Part shown: piece by piece, positions 9,340 through 17,608 of the stretch
Position numbering within the stretch: the first letter of the stretch is position 1
Layout of the letters: each line of letters begins with the position of its first letter
Source: CAZUXY01 sp964624235
GTDB lineage: Bacteria; Spirochaetota; UBA4802; UBA5368
NCBI GenBank assembly: GCA_964624235.1
Contig: CAZUXY010000023.1
Span: 3,476 to 67,475, forward strand
Direction: 5' to 3'
Length of the DNA stretch: 64,000 bases
The notes under the pieces: model-generated
Told to the model about the DNA's origin: nothing
Seen by the model: the letters and a program-made list of their open reading frames with translations, nothing else
Databases searched by the model: none
Program-made: the position numbers and the translations under genes

Positions 9340-10335
9340 ATGGCAAAGATGTATTATGACAGCGACGCAAACCTGAAAGTGCTGAGCGATAAGACCATTG
9401 CGGTTATCGGCTACGGGAGCCAGGGGCATTCGCAGGCCCAGAATCTGCGTGACAGCGGTCTCAAGGTGATTGTGGCGGAACTTGCGGGAACGGAGAATTT
9501 CAAGCTGGCCGAATCCCACGGGTTCAAACCGGTCACCGCGAAAGAGGCCGCGGAGAAGGCCGATATCGTACAGATCCTTGCACAGGACCACGTTCAGGCC
9601 AGGCTTTATGAGAACGACGTCAGGCCTTCGATGAAAAAGGGCAAGACGCTGGTCTTTTCACACGGGTTTAACATACATTACGGGCAGATAGCACCCCCCT
9701 CCGACGTGGACGTGATAATGATCGCGCCCAAAGGCCCCGGCCACCTGGTGCGCAGCGAGTACGAAAAGGGCGCCGGTGTGCCGTGTCTGGTGGCGATCCA
9801 CAACGACGCTTCAGGTAAGGCCATGCAGACGGCGCTGGCCTACGCCAGGGGGATCGGCGCCACCAGGGCCGGTGTCATCGAGACTACATTTAAAGAAGAA
9901 ACCGAGACCGACCTGTTCGGCGAACAGTGCGTGCTCTGCGGCGGGGTATCGGAACTGGTCAAGGCCGGGTTCGACACCCTTGTAGAGGCGGGCTATCAGC
10001 CTGAAATCGCCTATTTCGAGTGCATGCATGAGCTCAAGCTTATCGTCGACCTCTTTTATCAGGGGGGGCTCAGTTATATGAGGTATTCCGTTTCAGATAC
10101 CGCCGAGTACGGCGATTATATGACGGGAAAACGCATCATCACCGATGAGACGCGTGCCGTCATGAAAAAAGTACTGACCGCCGTACAGGACGGTTCATTT
10201 GCCCGCAACTGGATACTGGAAAACATAGCGGGGCGTCCCAATTTCAACGCGCTCAAGAAGATGGAAAGCGAACATACTATCGAGAAAATCGGCTGGGAGC
10301 TCAGAAAGATGATGAAATGGATCGATGCAAAATAA
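9340..10335 (+). CDS. ilvC: Ketol-acid reductoisomerase, class I
   Basis: The enzyme isomerises and reduces acetolactate to dihydroxyisovalerate with NADPH and Mg2+. The 331-residue length fits class I. The N-terminal Rossmann domain shows IAVIGYGSQGHSQAQNLRDS. The C-terminal knotted domain has GPGHLVRSEYEKG, a TETDLFGEQCVLCGG metal-binding stretch and ECMHELKLIVDL. I chose ATG 9340 because AAAGGAG precedes it by a good distance and the family starts with A-K-M/I-Y-Y-D. It lies 168 bases after ilvN, with a strong terminator behind it. Confidence 0.96.
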   Translation: MAKMYYDSDANLKVLSDKTIAVIGYGSQGHSQAQNLRDSGLKVIVAELAGTENFKLAESHGFKPVTAKEAAEKADIVQILAQDHVQARLYENDVRPSMKKGKTLVFSHGFNIHYGQIAPPSDVDVIMIAPKGPGHLVRSEYEKGAGVPCLVAIHNDASGKAMQTALAYARGIGATRAGVIETTFKEETETDLFGEQCVLCGGVSELVKAGFDTLVEAGYQPEIAYFECMHELKLIVDLFYQGGLSYMRYSVSDTAEYGDYMTGKRIITDETRAVMKKVLTAVQDGSFARNWILENIAGRPNFNALKKMESEHTIEKIGWELRKMMKWIDAK

Positions 10336-10374
10336 GCTAAATAGTATCCATTTTACTGCGGCAACAGCATGATG

Positions 10375-10408
10375 AATGCGGGGAGACCACTCCCCGCATT
10401 TTCATTTT
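10375..10408 (+). terminator. Rho-independent terminator after ilvC
   Basis: A perfect ten-base-pair stem (10375-10384 with 10391-10400) closes a six-base loop and is followed by TTCATTTT. It lies 40 bases past the ilvC stop and should end the ilvBNC transcript. Confidence 0.85.
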
Positions 10409-10520
10409 CCCCTCATTTATGCAACCGCTACCGGTTCATCGGTGTCCTTCCCTGTAACCGGGGAGGGTGTTTCTCCTGCCCCGGTGCCACTCAACATTCA
10501 CTACCACATGGAGCGTATAC

Positions 10521-12293
10521 ATGAAACGGAAGGTATTACTGGTGTACCCTGAAATTCCCACAACGTACTGGAGTTATCGCCATGCGCTGGCCTTTATCGG
10601 CAAAAAAGCCCCCATCCCCCCCCTGGGACTGCTTACCGTTGCGGCCCTTATGCCCCGGGACTTCGAGTGCCGGCTGGCGGACATGAACACGGGCCCCCTG
10701 AGTGATGAGGACCTTATTGAAGCGGACCTCGTGTTTATTTCGGCTATGATGGTGCAGCAGCAGTCGTTCGAGGAGGTGGTTGCACGTTGCAGAACCATGG
10801 GGAAAATCGTCGTGGCCGGCGGTCCGTATCCTACATCGTCATGGGAAAAGATCAGGGGTGTGGATCATTTTGTACTGAACGAGGCGGAGATCACGCTGCC
10901 GGTTTTTCTAAAAGACTACGGGTCGGGCCGCGCCCGCCCGGTGTATACCGCCGCTGAGAAGCCCGACATCACCCTGACCCCGGTGCCGCGTTTCGACCTC
11001 GCGGATATGCGGTATTACTCCACCGTCCCGCTGCAGTTTTCCAGGGGGTGCCCCTTCAACTGCGAGTTCTGCGACATCATAGAGATGTTCGGACGCACCC
11101 CGCGCTGCAAGACGCCCGAACAGTTCCTTCGTGAAATGCAGTCGGTTTACGACGGCGGGTTCAGGGGCCCGGTATTCATTGTGGACGATAACTTTATTGG
11201 AAACAAGATCAGGGTGAAGGCGTTGCTGCGGGGGATAATCACATGGCAGAAGTCCCATGGTTACCCCTTTACCCTTTCCACCGAAGCAAGCATAAACCTG
11301 GCGCAGGACGACGAGCTTCTGGAACTGATGGCGGAAGCAGGCTTCCTGATGGTGTTCGTCGGGATAGAGTCCCCGGTGAAAGAATCCCTTGCCGTCGCGG
11401 GCAAGAAACAGAATCTCAAAACGGGAATGCTTGAGAGCATAGAAAAAATACAGCGCAAAGGGATAGAGGTTACCGGAGGGTTTATTATAGGCTTTGATGC
11501 CGATCCCGAAGATATTTTTGACCGGCAGACGGAATTTATACAGGAAGCGGCGGTCCCCACCGCCATGATCGGCCTCCTGATGGCGTTGCCGGGAACGCAG
11601 CTCTACAGGCGGCTTGAAAGTGAGGGCCGCATCGTGAACGAATGCGGGGGAAACAATACACATGTGTTCGATCTGAATTTCACACCGGTGCTTCCGCGTG
11701 AGATGATCCTTGATGGATACAAGAAGGTACTGTCCAGTGTGTACGATCCGGCAAACTATTTTAAACGTTGCGCGTCCCTCCTTGAACGGTTTCCCCGCTG
11801 CCGCGGCGTTTTCCCCGGCGCCGTTACACGGCGTGCCTCCCTGGTTGAGCTGCGGGCCCTGATCCGGTCGCTGTTGAGGCAGGGCTTCTCCTCATATGGC
11901 GCCCACTACTTTCGTTTTCTTGCGCGGGTAATCATGAAGAACCCGCGGTTCTTCACCAGGGCCATGGGGATGGCGGTGGAGGGGTACCACTTCTTCCGCA
12001 TCACCGCAGACATTCTCAAAGCGGCCAGGTTCAACGACTACCTGGAGGAACGGGTCGACAGTTTTCGCAGGACCGTGGTCGGGTCACCTGCAGGCGGGAG
12101 TGTTGTCGTGAGCAGTAAAAAACTACGGGCGTACGGCAGAATGTTGAAGCTCAGGGCAAAACGCAGATACCGGCACCTCGGCAGAGGCGCCCGGGAATAT
12201 GGAAGGGAGGCGATGGAACGCTTCGAGGGTGTGATGGACGCACTTATGGGCCGTCGCGTTGACGAATGCGATTCGTCATCTGCCCGGGGATAA
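10521..12293 (+). CDS. B12-binding-type radical SAM protein, HpnP/DUF4070-like
   Basis: The protein has 590 residues. Residues 1-150 form a cobalamin-binding-like domain (KVLLVYPEIP...PPLGLLTVAALMP...VVAGGPYPT) without a His in the DxHxxG position, as is usual in this radical SAM class. The radical SAM motif is CPFNCEFC (Cys177, 181, 184). FIVDDNFIGNK and FTLSTEASINLA closely resemble the hopanoid C-2 methylase HpnP and its DUF4070 relatives. The substrate cannot be read from sequence, and no hopanoid genes are nearby. The start at 10521 has TGGAG seven to eight bases upstream. The C-terminal 130 residues are Arg-rich and helical. Confidence 0.85.
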   Translation: MKRKVLLVYPEIPTTYWSYRHALAFIGKKAPIPPLGLLTVAALMPRDFECRLADMNTGPLSDEDLIEADLVFISAMMVQQQSFEEVVARCRTMGKIVVAGGPYPTSSWEKIRGVDHFVLNEAEITLPVFLKDYGSGRARPVYTAAEKPDITLTPVPRFDLADMRYYSTVPLQFSRGCPFNCEFCDIIEMFGRTPRCKTPEQFLREMQSVYDGGFRGPVFIVDDNFIGNKIRVKALLRGIITWQKSHGYPFTLSTEASINLAQDDELLELMAEAGFLMVFVGIESPVKESLAVAGKKQNLKTGMLESIEKIQRKGIEVTGGFIIGFDADPEDIFDRQTEFIQEAAVPTAMIGLLMALPGTQLYRRLESEGRIVNECGGNNTHVFDLNFTPVLPREMILDGYKKVLSSVYDPANYFKRCASLLERFPRCRGVFPGAVTRRASLVELRALIRSLLRQGFSSYGAHYFRFLARVIMKNPRFFTRAMGMAVEGYHFFRITADILKAARFNDYLEERVDSFRRTVVGSPAGGSVVVSSKKLRAYGRMLKLRAKRRYRHLGRGAREYGREAMERFEGVMDALMGRRVDECDSSSARG

Positions 12294-12373
12294 TCCCGGA
12301 CAACCGTTTCCCCGGTATAATTGCAGGGAGACGAGAAAGGCGCATTGTAGTCCCGTCTGACAGTCACAAAATG

Positions 12374-12402
12374 TTGACAGACAGACCCCCCGGGTGTTTA
12401 AA
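12374..12402 (+). promoter_or_regulatory. Candidate sigma-70 promoter of the membrane protein/sigma factor operon
   Basis: TTGACA (12374-12379) and TTTAAA (12397-12402) are 17 bases apart and lie 26 bases before the ATG at 12429, which has AAAGGAG upstream. This would give a very short leader. Confidence 0.35.
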
Positions 12403-12428
12403 AAACAAAAAAGTCAAAGGAGCAGACA

Positions 12429-12773
12429 ATGAATCCCGTACCTTCACCCGCCGTAAATATCATCGTGTCGGTCATTCCCATCGTGGGTATCGTAATGGGC
12501 AGCACGGTGGTTTTTTTCTACCTTCTGTTCTCCCACAGGCAGAAAGTGCTGATGATACAGAAAGGAGCGGTACAGAAAAAGATTTTTGATCTGGATTCCT
12601 TCAGCCTGCTGGCGGGCCTTCTGCTGCTGGGTGCCGGGGTGAGTCTGACCCTGTTCTTTCTTTTAAAAGAGGGTTTCAGCTACAGTGTGCTCGGCGGCCT
12701 GATTCCTTTTTCAATCGGCGTAAGCCTGGTTGTCTTTTTCGCCGTCCGCAGAAAAATGCGTGTCGATGGATAG
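12429..12773 (+). CDS. Small three-helix membrane protein upstream of ECF sigma factor
   Basis: The 114-residue product has three predicted membrane segments: about residues 10-34 (IIVSVIPIVGIVMGSTVVFFYLLF), 58-78 (LLAGLLLLGAGVSLTLFFLL) and 85-106. A basic loop, SHRQKVLMIQKGAVQKK, lies between the first two. The layout resembles the DUF6249-type proteins often encoded beside ECF sigma factors. It overlaps the sigma gene start by eight bases, so the two are coupled. It could help sense the envelope signal, but that is inference. Confidence 0.75.
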   Translation: MNPVPSPAVNIIVSVIPIVGIVMGSTVVFFYLLFSHRQKVLMIQKGAVQKKIFDLDSFSLLAGLLLLGAGVSLTLFFLLKEGFSYSVLGGLIPFSIGVSLVVFFAVRRKMRVDG

Positions 12774-13335
12774 TGAATACGGGCACTACACCGATGAACG
12801 GATCGTCAGAGAGGTGCTGGAGGGGAATACCGGACTCTTCAGGTTGATTGTGGAACGCTACCAGCGCAGGATCTATGCGATCGGTATGAGATTTTTTAAC
12901 AACGGGGATGATTCCTCGGATTTCACCCAGGAGGTCTTTCTGCGGTGTTACGACCGGTTGCAAAGCTTCCGCGGTGAAGCCCGGTTCTATTCCTGGATTG
13001 TCAGGATCGCCTATAACCTGGGAATCAACTCGGTGCAGCGGAAACACCCGGAGGAAAGCATGATGGAGGAGTACATCCGCTCCGAGGCCCCCGGACCGGA
13101 GAAAACCCATATCCGGAGCGAAGTCGCCTCCGCTCTGCGGGAGGCCCTGGCGCGGCTGCCCGAGAAGTACCGTATTTGCCTTGACCTCTTTTTCTTTATG
13201 GGATTATCCTACGGTGAGATCAGCGAGGTCACCGGGTACCCCGTCAATACCATCAAGTCCCATGTGTTCCGGGCCAAGAAGATCCTGCGAGGCTCGCTCA
13301 ATGGTACTGCAGCGGAGGAATGCGATGAAATGTGA
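12766..13335 (+). CDS. RNA polymerase sigma factor, ECF (sigma-70 family)
   Basis: The product has 189 residues. Region 2 shows LFRLIVERYQRRIYAIGMRF followed by DFTQEVFLRCYDRLQSFRGE. Region 4 shows ALARLPEKYRICLDLFFFMG and a helix-turn-helix SYGEISEVTGYPVNTIKSHV. These are typical of ECF factors that direct RNA polymerase to envelope or stress promoters. ATG 12766 sits within the end of the preceding gene. The gene overlaps the downstream zinc-binding anti-sigma gene by 11 bases, the usual pairing for control by sequestration. Confidence 0.93.
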   Translation: MDSEYGHYTDERIVREVLEGNTGLFRLIVERYQRRIYAIGMRFFNNGDDSSDFTQEVFLRCYDRLQSFRGEARFYSWIVRIAYNLGINSVQRKHPEESMMEEYIRSEAPGPEKTHIRSEVASALREALARLPEKYRICLDLFFFMGLSYGEISEVTGYPVNTIKSHVFRAKKILRGSLNGTAAEECDEM

Positions 13336-13786
13336 CAGGTTTATGAATCTCTTTCTTGCCCTGGACAACGGCGAGGCCATGGGATTGCTGATGCGGCGGC
13401 ACCTGCGCACATGCCGGCGGTGCCGGCGGGAGGTCGAAGCGCTTTCGGCGGCAATGGACTCGCTTCTCGATTTCCCGCAGAGATTTCCCGTACCGGACGG
13501 GGCCGACCGTATCATGGCGCGTATCGGCGGTGTGGAATACACGTATAACCGCCGGGTGCCCCTCTATAACTGGATAGGCGTGGGTTTTTTGATACTGTTG
13601 AGTATGTTCCTTTTACCCTTCAGCGATTCACTCGTGTGGCTCAGGGGATTTTTCGGCGGGTATATCGATATCCCTTACGGTATCGTCATGGGACTGGTGT
13701 TGTCGGTCTATGTGACTGTTTTCGCGGCAACCAATATGGACCAACTGAAAGCTCGGCTTCGAATCCGCGCTCTAGAAAAAAGCTGA
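13325..13786 (+). CDS. Zinc-binding transmembrane anti-sigma factor
   Basis: This 153-residue protein has the zf-HC2 (ZAS) signature: Cys3, then His26-x3-Cys30-x2-Cys33, in a helix that would clamp the sigma factor. Two membrane segments follow, at about residues 80-98 and 115-137. A short extra-cytoplasmic loop and a basic tail (KARLRIRALEKS) complete it. ATG 13325 has AGGA upstream and overlaps the sigma gene. Release of the sigma factor on redox or envelope stress is known for the family; the signal here is unknown. Confidence 0.88.
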   Translation: MKCDRFMNLFLALDNGEAMGLLMRRHLRTCRRCRREVEALSAAMDSLLDFPQRFPVPDGADRIMARIGGVEYTYNRRVPLYNWIGVGFLILLSMFLLPFSDSLVWLRGFFGGYIDIPYGIVMGLVLSVYVTVFAATNMDQLKARLRIRALEKS

Positions 13787-13801
13787 AAGCGCGGTTATAC
13801 C

Positions 13802-13829
13802 GGGCGCGGATATAGATCCGCCCCTTGTG
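13802..13829. terminator. Possible bidirectional terminator between anti-sigma gene and polA
   Basis: An inverted repeat, CGGAT/ATCCG with flanking G/C pairs, sits between the two convergent stops and is followed by TTGTGT. The stem is imperfect and the T-tract is poor. Confidence 0.3.
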
Positions 13830-16538
13830 TCAATGTGCCTCTCCCCAGTTCATACCCCATCCCATGTCCACCACTATGGGGACCGAAAGATCCAGGGCGC
13901 CTTCCATCTCCTTCTTTACCATCTTTTCGAAAAAGTCCTTCTCGTCCGCCGGTACTTCAAAGACCAGTTCGTCGTGTACCTGCAGTATCATGCGTCCCTT
14001 GAGGCCTTCCCCGGTGATGACCTTCTGGATGCTGATCATGGCAATCTTGATCAGGTCAGCGGCGGTACCCTGCAGGGGAGTGTTGATGGCTACCCTTTCG
14101 GCGCCTTCGCGGCGGAACTGGTTCGGGGAAGCGATCTCGGGTACGGGGCGCCGCCGCCCAAGCAGCGTCTGGACATACCCGTGTTTTTTTGCGAACTCGA
14201 TGGTTTCGTCGACGTAGCGTTTGAAACCCGGATAGGTTTCGAAATGCCGCCGTATGAATTCGGCGGCGTCTTTCATCGATATATCGGCCTGCTGGGAAAG
14301 CCCGTAGGGGGAGACGCCGTAGATCGTGGCGAAGTTTATGACCTTGGCCTGCCGCCGCATCTCCAGGCTTACCTGGTCCATTGCCACACCGAATACCGCC
14401 GACGCGGTAAGGTTATGGATGTCGATGCCGTTTTTGAAGGCATCTATCATGTTGCGGTCCTGCGAGAGGTGGGCGGCCAGGCGCAGCTCGATCTGGGAAT
14501 AGTCGGCCGACAGCAGACGAGACCCTTTTTCAGGAACGAACCCTTCGCGGATTCGGCGGCCCATTTCGTCGCGCACGGGGATATTCTGTAAATTGGGGTC
14601 CGACGAGGAAAGGCGTCCCGTGGCGACCACGGTCTGATTGTATGAGGTATGGATCCGCCCGGTCCCGCTGTTTACCAGCGCCGGGAGGGTGTCTATGTAG
14701 GTGCTTTTCAGCTTGGAGAGGGTCCGGTATGCTATGAGGTGATCGATGATGGGATGCTCCCCCTTGAGGGATTCAAGCACCTGTATGTCGGTGGACTGGC
14801 CGGTCTTGGTCTTCTTTATCGACCGCAGTTTAAGTTTTTCAAAAAGCACCGCCGAGAGTTCACGGGTCGAGTTGATGTTGAACTCCCGCCCGGCCTCACT
14901 GAAAATTCTTTTTTCGGTCTTTTCCAGGAGCGCGCGGTTTTCGGCGGCAAGCCCGGCGAAGTGGCCTGAGTCTATCTTTACGCCGTGCTCTTCCATTGCG
15001 GCAAGGACCTCCAGGAGCGGCATCTCGATTTCATAGTAGAGTTTCTCCAGCTTTTCATCGTGGATCTTTTTGCTGAGCACCTGGTACAGCCGCAGCGTGA
15101 TGTCGGCGTCTTCCACGGCGTAATCGGCCAGTTCCCTGAGGGGGACATCGGTGATGGAAACGGCCTTTTTGCCGGTGCCCACCAGTTCCTTGAAGGTGAC
15201 GGTTTTATAATCGAGATAGCGCGCCGCCATATCGTCCATGTTGTGTCGCCGTTCGGTGGGATCGAGCAGGTACGAGGCGATCATGGTGTCGAAGTGGATA
15301 CCCTTGAGTTTTATTCCGGCACGGCGCAGTACTATGAGATCGTACTTGATGTTCTGGCCGATCTTTTTAATCGCCGCATCTTCCAGAAGGGGCTTCAGGG
15401 CCGCAAGCGACCTTTCGGGGTCCGGTATTTCTTCGCTGAAAAGGGAACCGGTGAGTATGGGGATATACCATCCCGCACCGGGCTTTACCGAGAGTGATAC
15501 TCCCACCAGATCGGCCTCCACGGGGCTTACCGAGGTGGTCTCCGTGTCCACCGAGACCATGCCGGCCTTCCTCACGGCGGCGATTGCCTCGTTCAGGTCA
15601 TCTTCGTTGCGGATGATGCGGTAATCCTTTTTGCCGTCCGGCGCATTCCGTTCGGCGGGGCCGGCCTCTTCCTCGGGGAAGATCTCCCGCACAATGGAGT
15701 TCATCTCCAGGGAGACAAAGTACTCTTTCACCCGCGGAACCCTGAAATCGGGAACGGCGGCCTTTTCGAGATCAAGGACCAGGGGCAGGCCCGTCCTGAT
15801 GGTGACCAGGTCCCTGCTGAGATAGGCCATGTCGCGGTGCTCTTCCAGGTTTTCCCTGAGCTTCCCCTTCACTTCGTCAAGACGGGCATAGAGATTGTCG
15901 AGACCCCCGAAATCCTTTATGAGCTTCTGCGCCGTCTTCTCCCCGATGCCGCGCACGCCGGGGATGTTGTCGGATGAGTCGCCGACGAGGGCCATGTAAT
16001 CGATCACCTGGGCCGGGCCGATGCCCAGTTTTTCCGTAACCGCGTCAGTGTCGTAGAGCTCGAACTCGGTTATGCCCTTACGGTTGGCATAGATCTTCAC
16101 GTGTTCGTTCACCAGCTGGTAGGCGTCCTTGTCACCGGTTACCAGCATCACCTCCAGATCCCCTGTGCCGTATTTCGCGGCGATGGTGCCCAGTACGTCA
16201 TCGGCCTCGAAATCGGCTTCCTCGATACGGGGGATACCCAGCATCTCGATCATGTGCTTGATCTCCTCGATCTGGCTTCGCAGGTCGTCGGGCATCTTTT
16301 CACGGTTCGCCTTGTATTCGCTGTACATCTGAAAGCGGAATGACTTTTTCGGCGGGTCGAAGGCCACCACCAGGTAGTCGGGTTTCTGGTCGGCGACGAG
16401 TTTCATGAGCATGCGGGCGAAACCGAAGATCGCCGAGGTGTTCTGGCCCTTCGAGTTGACCAGGGGGTTTTTTATGAAGGCGAAATGCGCCCGGTAGCAC
16501 AGGGCGTGGCCGTCGACGACGAAAAGTCTTTTCTTCAC
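13830..16538 (-). CDS. polA: DNA polymerase I
   Basis: At 902 residues this is a complete three-domain Pol I for gap filling and primer removal. Residues 1-290 form the 5'-3' exonuclease (FEADDVLGTIAA, VTGDKDAYQLV, a DSSDNIPGVRGIGEKTA helix-hairpin-helix). Residues about 310-490 form the 3'-5' proofreading domain with intact DTET, QNIKYDL and YAVEDADITL motifs. Residues about 510-902 form the polymerase (DPNLQNIPVR, SADYSQIELRLAAH, RRQAKVINFATIYG, LQVHDELVFEVP). The start is GTG 16538 with GGGAG seven bases upstream. Confidence 0.97.
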   Translation of the reverse strand: MKKRLFVVDGHALCYRAHFAFIKNPLVNSKGQNTSAIFGFARMLMKLVADQKPDYLVVAFDPPKKSFRFQMYSEYKANREKMPDDLRSQIEEIKHMIEMLGIPRIEEADFEADDVLGTIAAKYGTGDLEVMLVTGDKDAYQLVNEHVKIYANRKGITEFELYDTDAVTEKLGIGPAQVIDYMALVGDSSDNIPGVRGIGEKTAQKLIKDFGGLDNLYARLDEVKGKLRENLEEHRDMAYLSRDLVTIRTGLPLVLDLEKAAVPDFRVPRVKEYFVSLEMNSIVREIFPEEEAGPAERNAPDGKKDYRIIRNEDDLNEAIAAVRKAGMVSVDTETTSVSPVEADLVGVSLSVKPGAGWYIPILTGSLFSEEIPDPERSLAALKPLLEDAAIKKIGQNIKYDLIVLRRAGIKLKGIHFDTMIASYLLDPTERRHNMDDMAARYLDYKTVTFKELVGTGKKAVSITDVPLRELADYAVEDADITLRLYQVLSKKIHDEKLEKLYYEIEMPLLEVLAAMEEHGVKIDSGHFAGLAAENRALLEKTEKRIFSEAGREFNINSTRELSAVLFEKLKLRSIKKTKTGQSTDIQVLESLKGEHPIIDHLIAYRTLSKLKSTYIDTLPALVNSGTGRIHTSYNQTVVATGRLSSSDPNLQNIPVRDEMGRRIREGFVPEKGSRLLSADYSQIELRLAAHLSQDRNMIDAFKNGIDIHNLTASAVFGVAMDQVSLEMRRQAKVINFATIYGVSPYGLSQQADISMKDAAEFIRRHFETYPGFKRYVDETIEFAKKHGYVQTLLGRRRPVPEIASPNQFRREGAERVAINTPLQGTAADLIKIAMISIQKVITGEGLKGRMILQVHDELVFEVPADEKDFFEKMVKKEMEGALDLSVPIVVDMGWGMNWGEAH

Positions 16539-16750
16539 GATAGATCTCCCGGAGTTGTCTCTGGATTTTAAATGTTGAAAGTCAGGGTTTGATTATGCAT
16601 GGAGGGGGTACCGGCGGCAATTTTTTTTTGAAAAATATTATACCATGTTCTGATCGGTGTGAATTTAGTAAGCCGGCGCTTTCATATTTATGTCTGTTTT
16701 TTGGATATATGCGGTTTTCGCGGTATTCCGTTCTTAACGGACGTTGCTTG

Positions 16751-17608
16751 TCATGTCTTTGAATCTATCAGCCGCTTCAGCCTGGCGGTGTCGACGGTTC
16801 TTTTATACAGGGGGGTGTCCTTTTTTTTGTAGGCGGCCAGGTTCTCCTCGAATGTTTTATTTGCCGTCGTGGTGTAGAAAATGCCCAGAGGATATTTTTC
16901 AGTTTCCAGAGACCTGAAGAAGGCTTGTTTTCTGTCGGTGGGGTCATGGTCGTCGCCCAGGTAATACGTGTTGTTTTTGTACCACTGGTAGGTATTGGTC
17001 CTGTTGAAGGTGACGCATGGCTGGAATACGTCTACCAGCGAGAACCCCCTGTGGCGTATGGCCGCCTTTAAAATCCGTTTTGTTTCTTCCGGATCGCCGC
17101 AATAAGCCCTCGCGACGAAAGCCGCGTTCAGGGAAACGGCGACAGCGAGGGGATTGAAGGGTTCATGATATACGCCTGAGATCTGCACCGGAGTTGTGAA
17201 ACCGCGCATGCTGGTCGGTGATGCCTGTCCCTTGGTAAGTCCGTACACCATGTTGTTATGCACTATCAGGGTAAGGTCGGGATTGCGCCGGACAGCGTGG
17301 ATAAAGTGGTTGCCCCCTTCCCCGTAACTGCAACCGTCGCCGCTCTCGACGATAACCGTGAGGCCGGGGTTTGCGGCCTTGATGGCCGTGGCGGCGGGCA
17401 GCGCCCTTCCGTGAAGGCCGTCGAAGAAATTGCAGTTGATATAGTGAGGGGTCTTCGCGGCCTGTCCAATGCCCGACACCATGACCAGGCTGCTTCGGTC
17501 GAGTTTCATTTCATCAAAAGTTTTTTTCACGATGTCGATGATTCTGAAATTGCCGCAACCGGGACACCACGCCATGTCAACAGGATGATCATGATCGTAA
17601 ATACTCAT
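16751..17608 (-). CDS. korB: 2-oxoacid:ferredoxin oxidoreductase, beta subunit
   Basis: The 285-residue ThDP subunit carries AWCPGCGNFRI (cysteines for a 4Fe-4S cluster), GDGCSYGEGGNHFIHA (ThDP/Mg site) and MVYGLTKGQASPTS. These are typical of KorB-like subunits that oxidatively decarboxylate 2-oxoglutarate or another 2-oxoacid to acyl-CoA while reducing ferredoxin. The substrate cannot be fixed from sequence. It overlaps the alpha-subunit gene by 20 bases with a purine-rich ribosome-binding site inside that gene. No separate ferredoxin-like delta subunit is present in the window. Confidence 0.93.
   Translation of the reverse strand: MSIYDHDHPVDMAWCPGCGNFRIIDIVKKTFDEMKLDRSSLVMVSGIGQAAKTPHYINCNFFDGLHGRALPAATAIKAANPGLTVIVESGDGCSYGEGGNHFIHAVRRNPDLTLIVHNNMVYGLTKGQASPTSMRGFTTPVQISGVYHEPFNPLAVAVSLNAAFVARAYCGDPEETKRILKAAIRHRGFSLVDVFQPCVTFNRTNTYQWYKNNTYYLGDDHDPTDRKQAFFRSLETEKYPLGIFYTTTANKTFEENLAAYKKKDTPLYKRTVDTARLKRLIDSKT

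Noticed and set aside
13827..14591. 254-codon open frame opposite polA
   Set aside because: Antisense shadow of polA, with no domain.
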